Positions 8,504-16,915 of a stretch of DNA of 47,352 bases are shown here, piece by piece (position 1 is the first letter of the stretch; each line of letters starts with the position of its first letter). Source of the stretch: Desulfobulbus sp. (GTDB taxonomy: Bacteria > Desulfobacterota > Desulfobulbia > Desulfobulbales > Desulfobulbaceae); NCBI RefSeq assembly GCF_030824455.1, contig NZ_JAVBXR010000036.1, forward strand, positions 1 to 47,352. Direction: 5' to 3'. Both the position numbers and the translations under genes were made by a program. A model generated the notes under the pieces. The model had not been told where the DNA came from. It saw only the letters and a list, made by a program, of their open reading frames with translations, and searched no databases.

Positions 8504-9358
8504 TCAGGCGAGTAGGGCGCGCAGGCGGCCAATGTTTGCAAGGTCTTCAGCCAAATCCGGGCCTTTGTCGGTTTCAAGCGTCATGGGATGGTGGTGGAAA
8601 CGGGGATCGTTGAGCAGGCAACGAAACCCTTCCAGTCCGATCTGGCCAAAGCCGATATGCTCATGGCGGTCGACCCGGCTGCCGCAGCCTTTTTTCGAGT
8701 CGTTGAGGTGGAAAAACTGGACCCGGCCGCAACCGATGTGTTGCTCCAGTTGGGTCATGGTCTGGGCATACCCGGCGGCGGTTGTCAGGTCGTAGCCGGC
8801 GGCAAAGATATGGCAGGTGTCGACGCAAACGCCCAACCGCTCCGAGTAGCGGCTGTGGTGCAGCAGCCAGCCCAGCTCCTCGAATTGGCTGCCCAGGGCG
8901 GTCCCCTGGCCGGCGGTGGTCTCCAGCAGGATGGTGAGATTGGCATCGCGCGCGCCCGAACGCTCCAGGGTCAACTCCAGGTTGCGCGCCACTGCGTGCA
9001 GCCCGGCCTCAACGCCGGCGCCGCCGTGGCTGCCGGGATGAATCACCACCAGCTCGATGCCCAGTTGGCCGCAGCGCCTGAGCTCCTCGGCAAAGGCGGC
9101 GACGGATTTTTCCGCCTTGTCCGGCTCTGTGGCCGCCAGATTGATCAGGTAGGAAGCATGGGAGGCCACCGGCATGTTGCCGGCCGCCTGCCGTTTTTCT
9201 TGGAACAGCCGGACGTCGTCGGCGTGCAGCGGATTTGCGCGCCACTGCCGCTGGTTGGCGGTGAAAATCTGCAGGGATTCGCCGCCGACCTGAAGGATGC
9301 GGTCAAAGGCCAGATGTACGCCCCCGGCAATCGACTGGTGCGCGCCGAGCAGCGGCAT
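8504..9358 (-). CDS. nfo: Endonuclease IV (AP endonuclease, xylose-isomerase-like fold)
   Basis: A 284-residue protein of the AP endonuclease 2 family, which cuts DNA 5' to abasic sites and removes damaged 3' ends using a trinuclear zinc centre. Visible signatures are the start LLGAHQSIAGG, SHASYLIN, VIHPGSHGG, LLETTAGQG, the ligand stretch GVCVDTCHIFAAGYD and HLNDSKKGCGSRVDRHEHIG. These supply the expected His, Glu and Asp metal ligands. The ATG at 9358 is chosen because GGAGG lies eight bases upstream and the protein then begins like its family; a longer frame opens at 9421 but would overlap surE. It is the third gene of a DUF1499-surE-nfo operon. A second AP endonuclease activity is encoded at 40.6-42.0 kb as part of a fusion. 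Confidence 0.96.
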   Translation of the reverse strand: MPLLGAHQSIAGGVHLAFDRILQVGGESLQIFTANQRQWRANPLHADDVRLFQEKRQAAGNMPVASHASYLINLAATEPDKAEKSVAAFAEELRRCGQLGIELVVIHPGSHGGAGVEAGLHAVARNLELTLERSGARDANLTILLETTAGQGTALGSQFEELGWLLHHSRYSERLGVCVDTCHIFAAGYDLTTAAGYAQTMTQLEQHIGCGRVQFFHLNDSKKGCGSRVDRHEHIGFGQIGLEGFRCLLNDPRFHHHPMTLETDKGPDLAEDLANIGRLRALLA

Positions 9359-9389
9359 CACCGGCCTCCGCGCGGGCGACGGTTGCGGT

Positions 9390-10142
9390 TCACATCTGCC
9401 ATTGTCGCTCCAGGTAGGCAAGTCCGTCGTGGTTGGTCAGGTCGAGCTGGATCGGCGTGACCGAGATGAAACCGTTGCGCACCGCCTGCTCGTCGGTGTC
9501 GTCGCCGCCGGACCAATGCACGGTGCCGCCGCCGATCCAGTAATGCTTGCGGCCCCAAGGGTCAAAGGTTTCCTGGATGGCGTCCCGGTAGAGTCTGCGT
9601 CCCTGGCGGGTGAAACGGATGCCGCCGATCTCGCCGGCGGCCAGCGGCGGAATGTTGATGTTGAGCAGCGCCTTGGGCGGCAGATGCATGGCCAGGGCCA
9701 TGGAGGCCAGTTTCCAGGCCACCGCCGCCGCCACCTCGAAATCATAGGGCGGCGAGCCGCCAAGGGAAAAGGCCAGCGAGGGGATGCCGTACATCGTCCC
9801 TTCAATGGCCGCCGACACCGTGCCCGAATAGCTGATGTCGTCGCCCAGGTTGGCGCCGGGGTTGATCCCGGACACCAGCAGGTCCGGCTTGCGGCGGAGA
9901 ATTTTATTGATGGCAATGGTGACGCAGTCGGTGGGCGTGCCGTCGATGGTGTGGATGCGCTCGTCGAGCTGAACAACCCGCAGCGGCCGGTTCATGGTCA
10001 GGGAATGGCTGACCGCCGAATTGTCGCGTTCCGGGGCGACAATCACCGCCTCGCCCAAGGAGCCGACCGCCTCAAGCAGGGCGCGGATGCCCGGCGCGTA
10101 CACGCCGTCGTCGTTGGTGACCAGAATCAGTGGTTTGGGCAT
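9390..10142 (-). CDS. surE: 5'-nucleotidase SurE
   Basis: A 250-residue metal-dependent nucleoside monophosphate phosphatase of the SurE family, acting in the cytoplasm on 5'- and 3'-nucleotides and linked to stationary-phase survival. The N-terminal ILVTNDDGVYAPGI motif holds the Asp-Asp metal ligands. APERDNSAVSHSLT, the metal-binding VSGINPGANLGDDISYSGTV and the substrate-loop region follow in family order. The length is normal. The ATG at 10142 lies two bases after the DUF1499 stop, implying translational coupling. The 31-base gap to nfo suggests one operon joining nucleotide clean-up with DNA repair. Confidence 0.97.
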   Translation of the reverse strand: MPKPLILVTNDDGVYAPGIRALLEAVGSLGEAVIVAPERDNSAVSHSLTMNRPLRVVQLDERIHTIDGTPTDCVTIAINKILRRKPDLLVSGINPGANLGDDISYSGTVSAAIEGTMYGIPSLAFSLGGSPPYDFEVAAAVAWKLASMALAMHLPPKALLNINIPPLAAGEIGGIRFTRQGRRLYRDAIQETFDPWGRKHYWIGGGTVHWSGGDDTDEQAVRNGFISVTPIQLDLTNHDGLAYLERQWQM

Positions 10143-10144
10143 GG

Positions 10145-10876
10145 CTATTGTGCGGAAGGGTGGTTGAAGGCTTGGATAAAGGCGCGGATGCGTTTGGCGT
10201 TGACGCCCAGATCGCTGACCCCGGCGCGGGAGGCGGAACGGAGATCAATCCGGCTGCCACCGGCCGTGGACGTGATCCGGACGACAATATCGTCGGCAAA
10301 ACCAAAAATGAGGGTGTGGTCGACCGCCTCAATCACCCCCTGGTCGCTGTTCTCGGCAAGGACGCGCCAACCGAGCCCCATTGCTGCGGCGCGGCAGGCC
10401 TGGAACGCCTCTGTCGGCGGCATCGGCGTCTCAATCGGCTTGATGTCGGGGTAGGCACGTTGCTGTCGCTCGGCAATTGCCGTCCCCGCGTACTCAAGGC
10501 TGTTTTCGCCCGCCTTGCGCAAGGCCTTTGCCGCCGAAAAGGCGGGCGGGTTGACGGTGTCGGTGCTGATATCGTGGATCGGCGGCGCCTTGGCGCCCTG
10601 CATGCCCAACAAGAGAACGCCGATCAGGGCCGGCAGGGAAAGGGCGACCGAAATCAGACACTGTTTGCCGCCGCGACGACCTGCGCGCAACAGGACAAAC
10701 AGCAGCGCCAGGCTGCAAAAACCGGTCAGCGCCAAGCCGCCGGCTGCCGCCGCCGTCGCCAGCAGGGCCGGCCGCCAAGGCAGCAACGACGCCCTGAAGC
10801 CAATCACTGCCGCCAGGGCCAACAACAGCCAGAACGCCTGGAGTTTTACCAGCCAATGGGTGTGGGGGGTGTTCAC
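10145..10876 (-). CDS. DUF1499 domain membrane protein
   Basis: A 243-residue protein with three predicted membrane segments in its first 95 residues, followed by a soluble DUF1499 domain beginning at APPIHDISTDTVNPPAF. That opening is the hallmark of DUF1499, a widespread family with no established function. The start is GTG at 10876 with AAGGAG eight bases upstream; a nearby ATG is out of frame. It heads the DUF1499-surE-nfo operon and is divergent from the HD-domain gene across a 130-base gap. Confidence 0.88.
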   Translation of the reverse strand: MNTPHTHWLVKLQAFWLLLALAAVIGFRASLLPWRPALLATAAAAGGLALTGFCSLALLFVLLRAGRRGGKQCLISVALSLPALIGVLLLGMQGAKAPPIHDISTDTVNPPAFSAAKALRKAGENSLEYAGTAIAERQQRAYPDIKPIETPMPPTEAFQACRAAAMGLGWRVLAENSDQGVIEAVDHTLIFGFADDIVVRITSTAGGSRIDLRSASRAGVSDLGVNAKRIRAFIQAFNHPSAQ

Positions 10877-10911
10877 GCGTCATTCTCCTTGAAGAAAAAG
10901 GCGACCATGTC

Positions 10912-10940
10912 TTGAACAGAGGGCGTTCTTTCCGTATACT
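10912..10940 (+). promoter_or_regulatory. Probable sigma-70-type promoter of the HD-domain gene
   Basis: TTGAAC (10912-10917) and TATACT (10935-10940) are separated by exactly 17 bases, a near-consensus match. The start codon of the HD-domain gene is 66 bases downstream. Confidence 0.6.
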
Positions 10941-11006
10941 CGTGCTATGTATGATGTTGCTTCGCAATCGGGCGTTGCCCAAGCATTGACGCAATAGGTC
11001 GCGACT

Positions 11007-12284
11007 ATGGATCATAGCAAAGGCTCGCTCATCCTGAAAGCACTTTCCCCTGCCGCCGATGCGGCGCAGATTGCCGCCTACCTGGAAAAACGGGCCAAAA
11101 GCATTCCCCGCGACAAGATCCCTTCCTTGCTCAATAACCTGCCGGTGGTCCTCAGCCGCAATGTTGCCGAAGAAACCGGGCGGGCAGTCATCCGTCGTCT
11201 TGAAGAGTTGGGAGCCGAGGCCTTGTTCGTTCCCAGTCGGACCGCCGAGGCAGGCGAGGCGTCTGGCGATTCGCCCAGCGATCCGGTCGACGCCGCCGCG
11301 CTCATCCAAGCCGGACGGGCCGGGCGGGCCAAAGACAGTCGGTTGACGCATGCGCTCAAGCAAATCAACAAAGAGCTCTGGATTGTGCTCTCCATGCTGG
11401 GAATCGCCTGGATGCTCAATTACACCATTGCCTCCCAGTATCTGCTGCTTGGCTTCTACACCTTGCCGGCGGTGCTTTCCGCCTACCTGTTCGGGCGTCG
11501 CCAAGCGGTGCTGACCGCCTTTGCCAGCATCCTCCTGGTGGGTCTGGTCAGTCATTTCAATCCGGGTCGGTTTGCCCAGTTCAATCTGGCCGGGGTGGGC
11601 GGCGACAACCAGTGGTATCACATCGTTTCCTGGGGGTGCATCCTGCTGGTGACCGCCTACGCCATGGGAACCTTGTATGAACGTGATAAAACGAAGATGG
11701 AGGAGCTGCGGCAGACCTATCAGGGACTGTTGCTGATTCTTCGTCACTTCATCGGCCAGGATGAAGAAATGGAAAATCATTGTTTTCGCGTCTCCATCTA
11801 TGCAACCCGCATTGCCGCCGCCATGAGGCTTGAAAAGGACGCCGTTGAAGACATCCGTTCGGCGGCGCTGTTGCACGACCTGGGGCGGTTGAAGATCAGC
11901 CGGAGCATTCTCCTCAAGGCGGCCGGCTTGAGGCAAAACGAACGCCAGGCGGCCTGCGAAACCACCTCCAATGAGCATCTGCTCAGCGGCTCCATGGGCA
12001 GGATACTGCCCTTGCTGCTCGGGCATCACGAGCAATTTGAACAGACGGAGCAGGGGGCAGAGCAAGGCAAGGAATCCATTCCCCTGGGAGCGCGCATCCT
12101 GGCGGTGGCCGACGTCTATGACGCGCTGACGGTCGGCGGCCCTGATCAAAAAGCCTTGTCGCTCGAGGCGGCGAAGGAAAAAATTCTCGCTGAAACCGAG
12201 CGGCCGTTTGATCCTGAAGTGGTTGCGGCCTTTGTCGCCGCCTTCGACCGGATGGAAATGGAACTGCCCAGCATTATCCTGTAG
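11007..12284 (+). CDS. Membrane HD-domain protein with degenerate HD-GYP and L7/L12-like N-terminus
   Basis: A 425-residue protein in three parts. Residues about 6-78 resemble the C-terminal fold of ribosomal L7/L12 (pattern ILKALSP... to RRLEELGAEALFV); this is my inference from sequence pattern. Residues about 115-225 hold four hydrophobic segments. The C-terminal part is an HD phosphohydrolase: H258, H290-D291 (LLHDLGRLKI), H340-H341, and the helix ARILAVADVYDALT. It resembles the HD-GYP class that degrades cyclic di-GMP, but the GYP loop that normally follows HHE is replaced by a Glu/Gln-rich stretch. Activity on c-di-GMP is therefore doubtful, and another nucleotide substrate or a sensory role is possible. 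Its own promoter is likely just upstream. No cyclase gene is nearby. Confidence 0.82.
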   Translation: MDHSKGSLILKALSPAADAAQIAAYLEKRAKSIPRDKIPSLLNNLPVVLSRNVAEETGRAVIRRLEELGAEALFVPSRTAEAGEASGDSPSDPVDAAALIQAGRAGRAKDSRLTHALKQINKELWIVLSMLGIAWMLNYTIASQYLLLGFYTLPAVLSAYLFGRRQAVLTAFASILLVGLVSHFNPGRFAQFNLAGVGGDNQWYHIVSWGCILLVTAYAMGTLYERDKTKMEELRQTYQGLLLILRHFIGQDEEMENHCFRVSIYATRIAAAMRLEKDAVEDIRSAALLHDLGRLKISRSILLKAAGLRQNERQAACETTSNEHLLSGSMGRILPLLLGHHEQFEQTEQGAEQGKESIPLGARILAVADVYDALTVGGPDQKALSLEAAKEKILAETERPFDPEVVAAFVAAFDRMEMELPSIIL

Positions 12285-12320
12285 TTTCTTCCGACCCGCT
12301 TTGCCTGCCGCATTGATCAC

Positions 12321-14129
12321 TCATTCCTTCTCGCTCCATCGCTTGGTTCTGAATTTTTCCATCTGCGCCTGATAGAAGACGCGATTTTGCGGATCCAGGC
12401 GGAATGCGCGGATTTCGGTTGCCACGGCCTCCTCAATAAGTCCGTTGGCCCAATAGGCCGTGGCCAGGGTGTCGAGAATGTAGCCGCGCTCCTTGATGAG
12501 CGTGGCGGTTCGCGCCAGGGTCAGGGCGCGTTCTGGGTTGCGGAGCGTTTTCTCCTGGGCGGTCAGCAGCAGCCAAGCGAGGTTGTTGTTGACCTCGGCG
12601 TTCATCGGCGCCAACAGCAGGGCCTTTTCATAGGCGTCCACCGCTTTCTTCTCCAGTTTGCGGCTTTGCAGAAAATCAGCGAGATAGATCAGCCAGAGGC
12701 TGTTCTCCGGCTCCTGGCGCACTTTCTGCAACAACACGGCTTCGGCGTATTTGGTCTCGTATCCTTCGGACAGTTTGCCGACGTCCATTTGGTGCAGGGA
12801 CAGCACCAGCAGGCCGATACAGGCAAAATAGACCAGAAGGCTGAGGCGGAGTTTGCGTTCGTGCCGGCGGATAAGTCCCCTGTCTCCCTCGCATTGCTTG
12901 AGAAAATCGACCCGCTCGCCGATGCCGAAGTGGTGCCAGTTTTTCTCGTCCCGGTTGCCGCCGCTGAGCAGGGCGATTTTTTCAAAGGCGCTGATCAGCG
13001 GTCTGCTGGTGCCAACAGCGCGAAAAACATAGGCGTCGGCCTGGCGCTCGAAATTGCGGATAAAGTAGCCAAACACAAAACGAAAATAGACGAGCATCAA
13101 CAGCAAGAGCGGTGCGGTGGCGAGCACGCCCAGCACGTTTTCCGGGGTGAACGGCAGGTGGGGCAGCGCCTGGTAAAAGAGATCGCTGGTGAGGACGAGA
13201 TGGGGCAGGGGAGTGGCGACCGCCCCGGCGAGCAGGCTGAAGCCGAGGAAAAGGATGATGTAGAGGATGAGGTGCAGGTGGCGGACGTGGCCAATTTCGT
13301 GGGCGAGCACGCTGTCGATTTCTTCCTCGCTGAGCGATTCGAGCAGGGCGGGGGTGATCAGCAGGTAGCGCAGCTTAGGCACGATGCCCATGATGCCTGC
13401 GGTCAGCACCTGGCCTTCAAAAAGCGGCCAGGTGTAGATCTCGGAATGGAAACCCTGGGCCCGGCAGAAGGCCAGCAGTCGTTCCCGGGTCGGGCCCGGC
13501 GGCAGGGGCGTGCATCCCCAGAGAAAGCGAACCAGCGGCGGAAAGGCCAGGGTCAGAAACACCAGAAAGCAGGCAAAGAGCACCAGGTCGCCCCAGGGGG
13601 AACGCAGCAGTTTGTTCAACTGCGGAAATGGCAGGGCTTGCAGACCGTCAAAAACCAGGGACAGGGTCAGCCAGGGCAGGACAATGGGCAGGTTGGCCTT
13701 GAAATTGGAGCGAACAAAGGCAAGGGGCGTGTAGGCGCGCTGGAAAATTCCCTGGTAACGCAGCCGGGCAGCCCGCCACATCAACATCAGGAGCAGGAAA
13801 AAACAGCCCAGGCCGGCAATGTCCGCCAGCACCGGAAACCGGCCGCCAACCGCGAGGGGGTTGAGGTAGTATTTCAGGTCAAGCAGGTAGATGAAGCCCA
13901 TAAACACCAGCACCGCCAGAATTGACAGCTTTTTTTCGACCGCAAAGTAGGCGGTGGGGCCGGCGGCGGAACGCGAAAACAAATGATCGGCGATGCGGGC
14001 AAACCCCCAGGTGGTTGCCGCGAAAGCAGCGAGCGCCCAGAGGAGAGGAAGCGCTGGTTTGGCCGCTGGGGTGTTGGTGGAAAAAACAAAGATGGCCACT
14101 AAAAAGTAGAGCAGATTGTTGTAGAGCAT
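12321..14129 (-). CDS. M48 family zinc peptidase with C-terminal TPR region
   Basis: A 602-residue inner-membrane protein. About six hydrophobic segments occupy the first 250 residues. The catalytic motif HEIGH (residues 277-281) is preceded by the family pattern SEEEIDSVLA, and the third zinc ligand is probably the Glu in NFERQADAYVF. Further membrane segments follow, and the last 100 residues form TPR-like helices (YLADFLQSRKLEKKAVDAYEK and after). M48 proteases such as HtpX act in membrane-protein quality control; the TPR tail could recruit substrates (inference). The ATG at 14129 is preferred over an in-frame upstream start at 14318, because the upstream 63 residues look non-coding and contain the tRNA promoter region. 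It ends 36 bases from the convergent HD-domain gene. Confidence 0.88.
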   Translation of the reverse strand: MLYNNLLYFLVAIFVFSTNTPAAKPALPLLWALAAFAATTWGFARIADHLFSRSAAGPTAYFAVEKKLSILAVLVFMGFIYLLDLKYYLNPLAVGGRFPVLADIAGLGCFFLLLMLMWRAARLRYQGIFQRAYTPLAFVRSNFKANLPIVLPWLTLSLVFDGLQALPFPQLNKLLRSPWGDLVLFACFLVFLTLAFPPLVRFLWGCTPLPPGPTRERLLAFCRAQGFHSEIYTWPLFEGQVLTAGIMGIVPKLRYLLITPALLESLSEEEIDSVLAHEIGHVRHLHLILYIILFLGFSLLAGAVATPLPHLVLTSDLFYQALPHLPFTPENVLGVLATAPLLLLMLVYFRFVFGYFIRNFERQADAYVFRAVGTSRPLISAFEKIALLSGGNRDEKNWHHFGIGERVDFLKQCEGDRGLIRRHERKLRLSLLVYFACIGLLVLSLHQMDVGKLSEGYETKYAEAVLLQKVRQEPENSLWLIYLADFLQSRKLEKKAVDAYEKALLLAPMNAEVNNNLAWLLLTAQEKTLRNPERALTLARTATLIKERGYILDTLATAYWANGLIEEAVATEIRAFRLDPQNRVFYQAQMEKFRTKRWSEKE

Positions 14130-14303
14130 GGAGGCCGCCTGTCGGTGTTTTGTCCGCGCCGCGCGCCGTGCGCTCTGCGGACCAGTGGGAAGGAAAGGTG
14201 GGCTAAACGTATGCACACTCGGGGCAATGTGCCAGAATCGTTTGTTGTTTTGAGCTATTTTCCTGATCAGTGCCCTGATTTTTCGGGAAAATATGAAAAA
14301 ATA

Positions 14304-14331
14304 TTGACCTTTCTCCATTCCCTGTTATTAT
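14304..14331 (+). promoter_or_regulatory. Probable promoter of the tRNA gene
   Basis: TTGACC (14304-14309) and TATTAT (14326-14331) have a 16-base spacer. The tRNA begins 22 bases after the -10 element. Confidence 0.65.
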
Positions 14332-14352
14332 ATTGCGTTTACCGTAATGTTT

Positions 14353-14429
14353 GGGCCTATAGCTCAGTTGGCTAGAGCCACCGGCTCATAACCGGTCGGT
14401 CCCTGGTTCGAGTCCAGGTGGGCCCACCA
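14353..14429 (+). tRNA. tRNA with CAT anticodon (probably tRNA-Ile2, possibly elongator Met)
   Basis: A full 77-base cloverleaf with encoded CCA: acceptor GGGCCTA/TGGGCCC (one wobble), D arm, anticodon arm ACCGG-CTCATAA-CCGGT with anticodon at 14387-14389, and T arm CCTGG-TTCGAGT-CCAGG. It is not an initiator, because the first base pair is a normal G-C. A CAT anticodon is read as Met, or as Ile after TilS converts C34 to lysidine. The GGGCCTA acceptor resembles Ile2 tRNAs that I recall from related bacteria, so Ile2 is favoured but not proven. Confidence 0.93.
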
Positions 14430-14561
14430 AATTTTTGGAAGTGCGGATCGGATTTTCCCTTGAACTCCTCCCCCCTTCACAGCTACCTGATTTGAATACG
14501 TTGAGCAGTGACCGACAATCATGGCTGAAACAACAGCGGGGCATTGAAACAGATGTCTGAA

Positions 14562-14600
14562 AAGAGGTGCATCTCCCAGAGGATGTGCCTCTTTTTCTTT
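14562..14600 (+). terminator. Rho-independent terminator
   Basis: Arms 14562-14573 and 14582-14593 form 12 base pairs with two G-T wobbles around an eight-base loop, and run into TTTTTCTTT. It lies 132 bases after the tRNA and just before the NIF3-like gene, so it likely ends the tRNA transcript. I see nothing else in 14430-14561. Confidence 0.8.
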
Positions 14601-14615
14601 ACTGAGTAATACAGA

Positions 14616-15419
14616 GTGCCTACCGTTCAAGATTTTCTCGATATTCTGCAACGCATAACCCCGGAAAACCTGGCTGAGGACTGGGACAACGTCGGTCTCC
14701 TGGTCGGCGAACCGCAACGCGCGGTCCACCGCATCCTGCTGGCGCTTGACCCGACCTGCTCCCTGCTCGATCAGGCCCGCGCCGGCGGCTACGATCTTGT
14801 TCTCACCCACCACCCCGTCATTTTTCGGCCCTTGAAAGCGCTCCGCACCGACGCTCCCATCGGCAAATTTCTCGCAACCGCCATTCGCGATCAGATCAGC
14901 ATCGTTGCCTGTCACACCAATCTTGATTCCATCCCAGGCGGCGTCAGCGATCATTTGGCCCAGGCGCTCGGCCTGGAGGATTGCAAACCGCTGGTCATTT
15001 CCTCCATGGGCTGCGACCTGAATTGCGGCATTGGTCGTCTCGGCGTCTATGCAACGCCGCTGTCCGTCGAAGCCTTCCTTGGCCGCCTTCGCCAGGTCTG
15101 CGCTCCGCCCTGGATGCTGGAAGCAGGCCCCCGGCCCGAGCAGGTGGCGACCGTGGCCGTCTGCGGCGGTTCCTGTTCCGACTTGGCGGAAACCGCGCTG
15201 CGCCAGGGGGCTGACGTCTTTGTCACCGCCGAAATCAAACATTCCGTGGCGCGCTGGGCCGAGGAGGCGGGGCTTTGGTTGCTCGACGCCGGTCACTTCG
15301 CCACCGAAAATCCGGCCATGTCCTTTTTCGGCGACAGATTGCGGCAAGAGGCCGCCCTTCGCGGATGGGATCTGGTCATTGACGCGGCGCAGCAGGCGCC
15401 GCCCCTGCGCCTGGTATGA
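14616..15419 (+). CDS. NIF3-like dinuclear metal-centre protein (YbgI family)
   Basis: A 267-residue member of the NIF3/YbgI (DUF34) family, cytoplasmic proteins forming toroidal hexamers with a dinuclear metal site. The pattern is complete: ENLAEDWDNVGLLVG near the N-terminus, the metal ligand stretch LVLTHHPVIF, ACHTNLDSIPGGVSDHLA, GCDLNCGIGRLG, VAVCGGSCSDL, and the C-terminal ligands AEIKHSVARWAEE and DAGHFATENP. It has been linked to GTP cyclohydrolase-like and metal-insertion roles, but no function is firmly established. The start is GTG at 14616 with a poor ribosome site. It is followed after 130 bases by a zinc-ribbon protein and an RNase HI-domain protein, a gene order I recall from other Desulfobacterota. 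Confidence 0.94.
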   Translation: MPTVQDFLDILQRITPENLAEDWDNVGLLVGEPQRAVHRILLALDPTCSLLDQARAGGYDLVLTHHPVIFRPLKALRTDAPIGKFLATAIRDQISIVACHTNLDSIPGGVSDHLAQALGLEDCKPLVISSMGCDLNCGIGRLGVYATPLSVEAFLGRLRQVCAPPWMLEAGPRPEQVATVAVCGGSCSDLAETALRQGADVFVTAEIKHSVARWAEEAGLWLLDAGHFATENPAMSFFGDRLRQEAALRGWDLVIDAAQQAPPLRLV

Positions 15420-15549
15420 ATCAGCCCATCCGGCGGCGCTCGCAGTCGTACGCCACAATCGCCTGCGCGCCCCCGTTGCTTGTCACCCCTTCTATCTTGC
15501 ACCTTCGCACCTTTTTTAACACTAGACAGACCGATTGAGGAGTTCATCA

Positions 15550-16278
15550 TTGAAAGAGGAAATATTCCAATTCATCAAGCTGCAGGCAATCGACAGCCAA
15601 ATTGCCGGGTTCGACAACGCCATCGCCAAGCATCAAGCGGTCATTGCCGGCCGGGAACAGGCTATCGCGGAGAAGCTGGAGACCATCGCCGCGTTCCGGG
15701 GCAAGGTTGATTTGCTCAATCAGAAGCAGCGGGAAACCAAGATCGAGCACGACGACGCCGGCGCGCGGGTCAAAGATCGGCAGAACAAGATGATGCAGGT
15801 GCAGACCAGCCGCGAACACCAGGCGCTGCTCAAGGAAATTGAGGAAAACAAACGGCTGGTCAAGGAGACCGAAGACCGAATTCTCCAATTCATTGAACAG
15901 ATTGAGCAGTTGGAGGAAGAGGCGACCACCCTGGAAAACCTCTGCGCGGGCGAACAGCAATTGCTGGCCCAAGAGATTGAGAACGTCGACAAGGAAATTA
16001 AGCGCGTCGAGGTCTCGAAAAAATCAGTGGTCAGCCAGCGGGATATCGCAGCTTCCGAATTGCGGGCAGCCGACCTCAAGCGCTACACCCTGTTGATCAA
16101 CAAGCGCGACGGGTTGGCGGTGGTGCCCATCATCGACAGCGTCTGCCAGGGCTGCTATATGGCGCTGCCCCCCCAGCAGGTCATTGAAGTGCGCAGGGCC
16201 GACAAGTTGAACATCTGTCCGACTTGCCAGCGCATCCTGTACTACAAAGAGCCCGAGGCTGTCGCTGTTGACAAATAA
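15550..16278 (+). CDS. Coiled-coil protein with C-terminal zinc ribbon
   Basis: A 242-residue cytoplasmic protein. Residues about 1-180 are almost entirely heptad coiled coil. The C-terminal 50 residues hold a C4 zinc ribbon (CQGCYMALPP and CPTCQRILYY). This matches the zf-RING_7 / CT398-HP0958 family, whose members include a flagellar export chaperone in Helicobacter; a role in nucleic-acid or secretion-related processes is only inference. The start is set at TTG 15550 because GAGGAG (15537-15542) lies seven bases upstream and the protein then reads KEEIFQFIKLQ, the usual family beginning. An upstream in-frame TTG at 15535 precedes that ribosome site. The end overlaps the RNase HI gene by 11 bases. 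Confidence 0.9.
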   Translation: MKEEIFQFIKLQAIDSQIAGFDNAIAKHQAVIAGREQAIAEKLETIAAFRGKVDLLNQKQRETKIEHDDAGARVKDRQNKMMQVQTSREHQALLKEIEENKRLVKETEDRILQFIEQIEQLEEEATTLENLCAGEQQLLAQEIENVDKEIKRVEVSKKSVVSQRDIAASELRAADLKRYTLLINKRDGLAVVPIIDSVCQGCYMALPPQQVIEVRRADKLNICPTCQRILYYKEPEAVAVDK

Positions 16279-16879
16279 ACCGCCCGCCAGGGCCGGTATT
16301 CTCAAGCAACTGGCGCAACAGCTCGACGATGCGGTTCTGGAACGGATTTTTCCCGGCCAGCGGCCCAACGACATCCGGCGGATCATTGCCGGCGACAAAC
16401 CGGATGCAGGCCGGCCGGCGGTCGGGCAGGGTCCGGCGGACGCGGTTGCCGCGCCAAGCCAAGGCGGAGCAGTCAGTCGTTGTCGTCTCTTCACCGACGG
16501 CGCTTCCCGCGGCAATCCCGGCCAGGCCGGCGCCGGCGCGGTGCTGCTGGCCGACGACGGCCGGGAGTTGGCGACCTGCTCGGTCTATCTCGGAACCTGC
16601 ACCAACAATGTCGCCGAATACAAGGCCTTGCTCATCGGTTTGGACGAGGTTTTACGGCAGGGTTGCTGCGAAGTGGCGGTTTCGCTGGATTCGGAACTGA
16701 TCGTGCGCCAGATTCAGGGGCGCTACAAGGTAAAAAACGAGGTGCTGCTGCCCCTGTTCCAACAGGTTCAGGCGCGGCTCGCCCGGATGAAGACGTGGTC
16801 GATTGCCCATGTCCCCAGGGCGCAGAATGCGCGCGCCGATCAGCTGGCCAATCAGGGGATCGATCAGAAAGACGGTTGA
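16268..16879 (+). CDS. RNase HI-domain protein (reverse-transcriptase-like RNase H)
   Basis: A 203-residue protein with an RNase H fold in residues about 72-200. The catalytic acids are visible: D in FTDGASRGNPG, E in NNVAEYKALLIGL, D in SLDSELIVRQIQG and D in ARADQLANQG. It would cleave RNA in RNA-DNA hybrids. It belongs to the shorter RVT_3-type branch, not the classical RnhA with a basic protrusion. The first 70 residues include a helical stretch (LAQQLDDAVLERIFPG) and a low-complexity linker. The start is TTG at 16268, overlapping the previous gene by 11 bases, which implies coupling. The RNase P RNA begins 36 bases after its stop, so two RNA-processing genes are adjacent. Confidence 0.92.
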   Translation: MTNKPPARAGILKQLAQQLDDAVLERIFPGQRPNDIRRIIAGDKPDAGRPAVGQGPADAVAAPSQGGAVSRCRLFTDGASRGNPGQAGAGAVLLADDGRELATCSVYLGTCTNNVAEYKALLIGLDEVLRQGCCEVAVSLDSELIVRQIQGRYKVKNEVLLPLFQQVQARLARMKTWSIAHVPRAQNARADQLANQGIDQKDG

Positions 16880-16915
16880 GGGGTTGCGCGCCCCCTGCAA
16901 CACGTCGATGAGTTA

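Noticed and set aside
10494-12320. 608-codon minus-strand frame opposite the HD-domain gene.
   Set aside because: Antisense shadow in GC-rich DNA, with Gly/Gln/His-rich composition. The plus-strand frame has clear HD motifs.
12387-13925. 512-codon plus-strand frame opposite the M48 peptidase gene.
   Set aside because: Gln/Gly/Val-rich shadow frame. The minus strand has HEIGH and real membrane segments.
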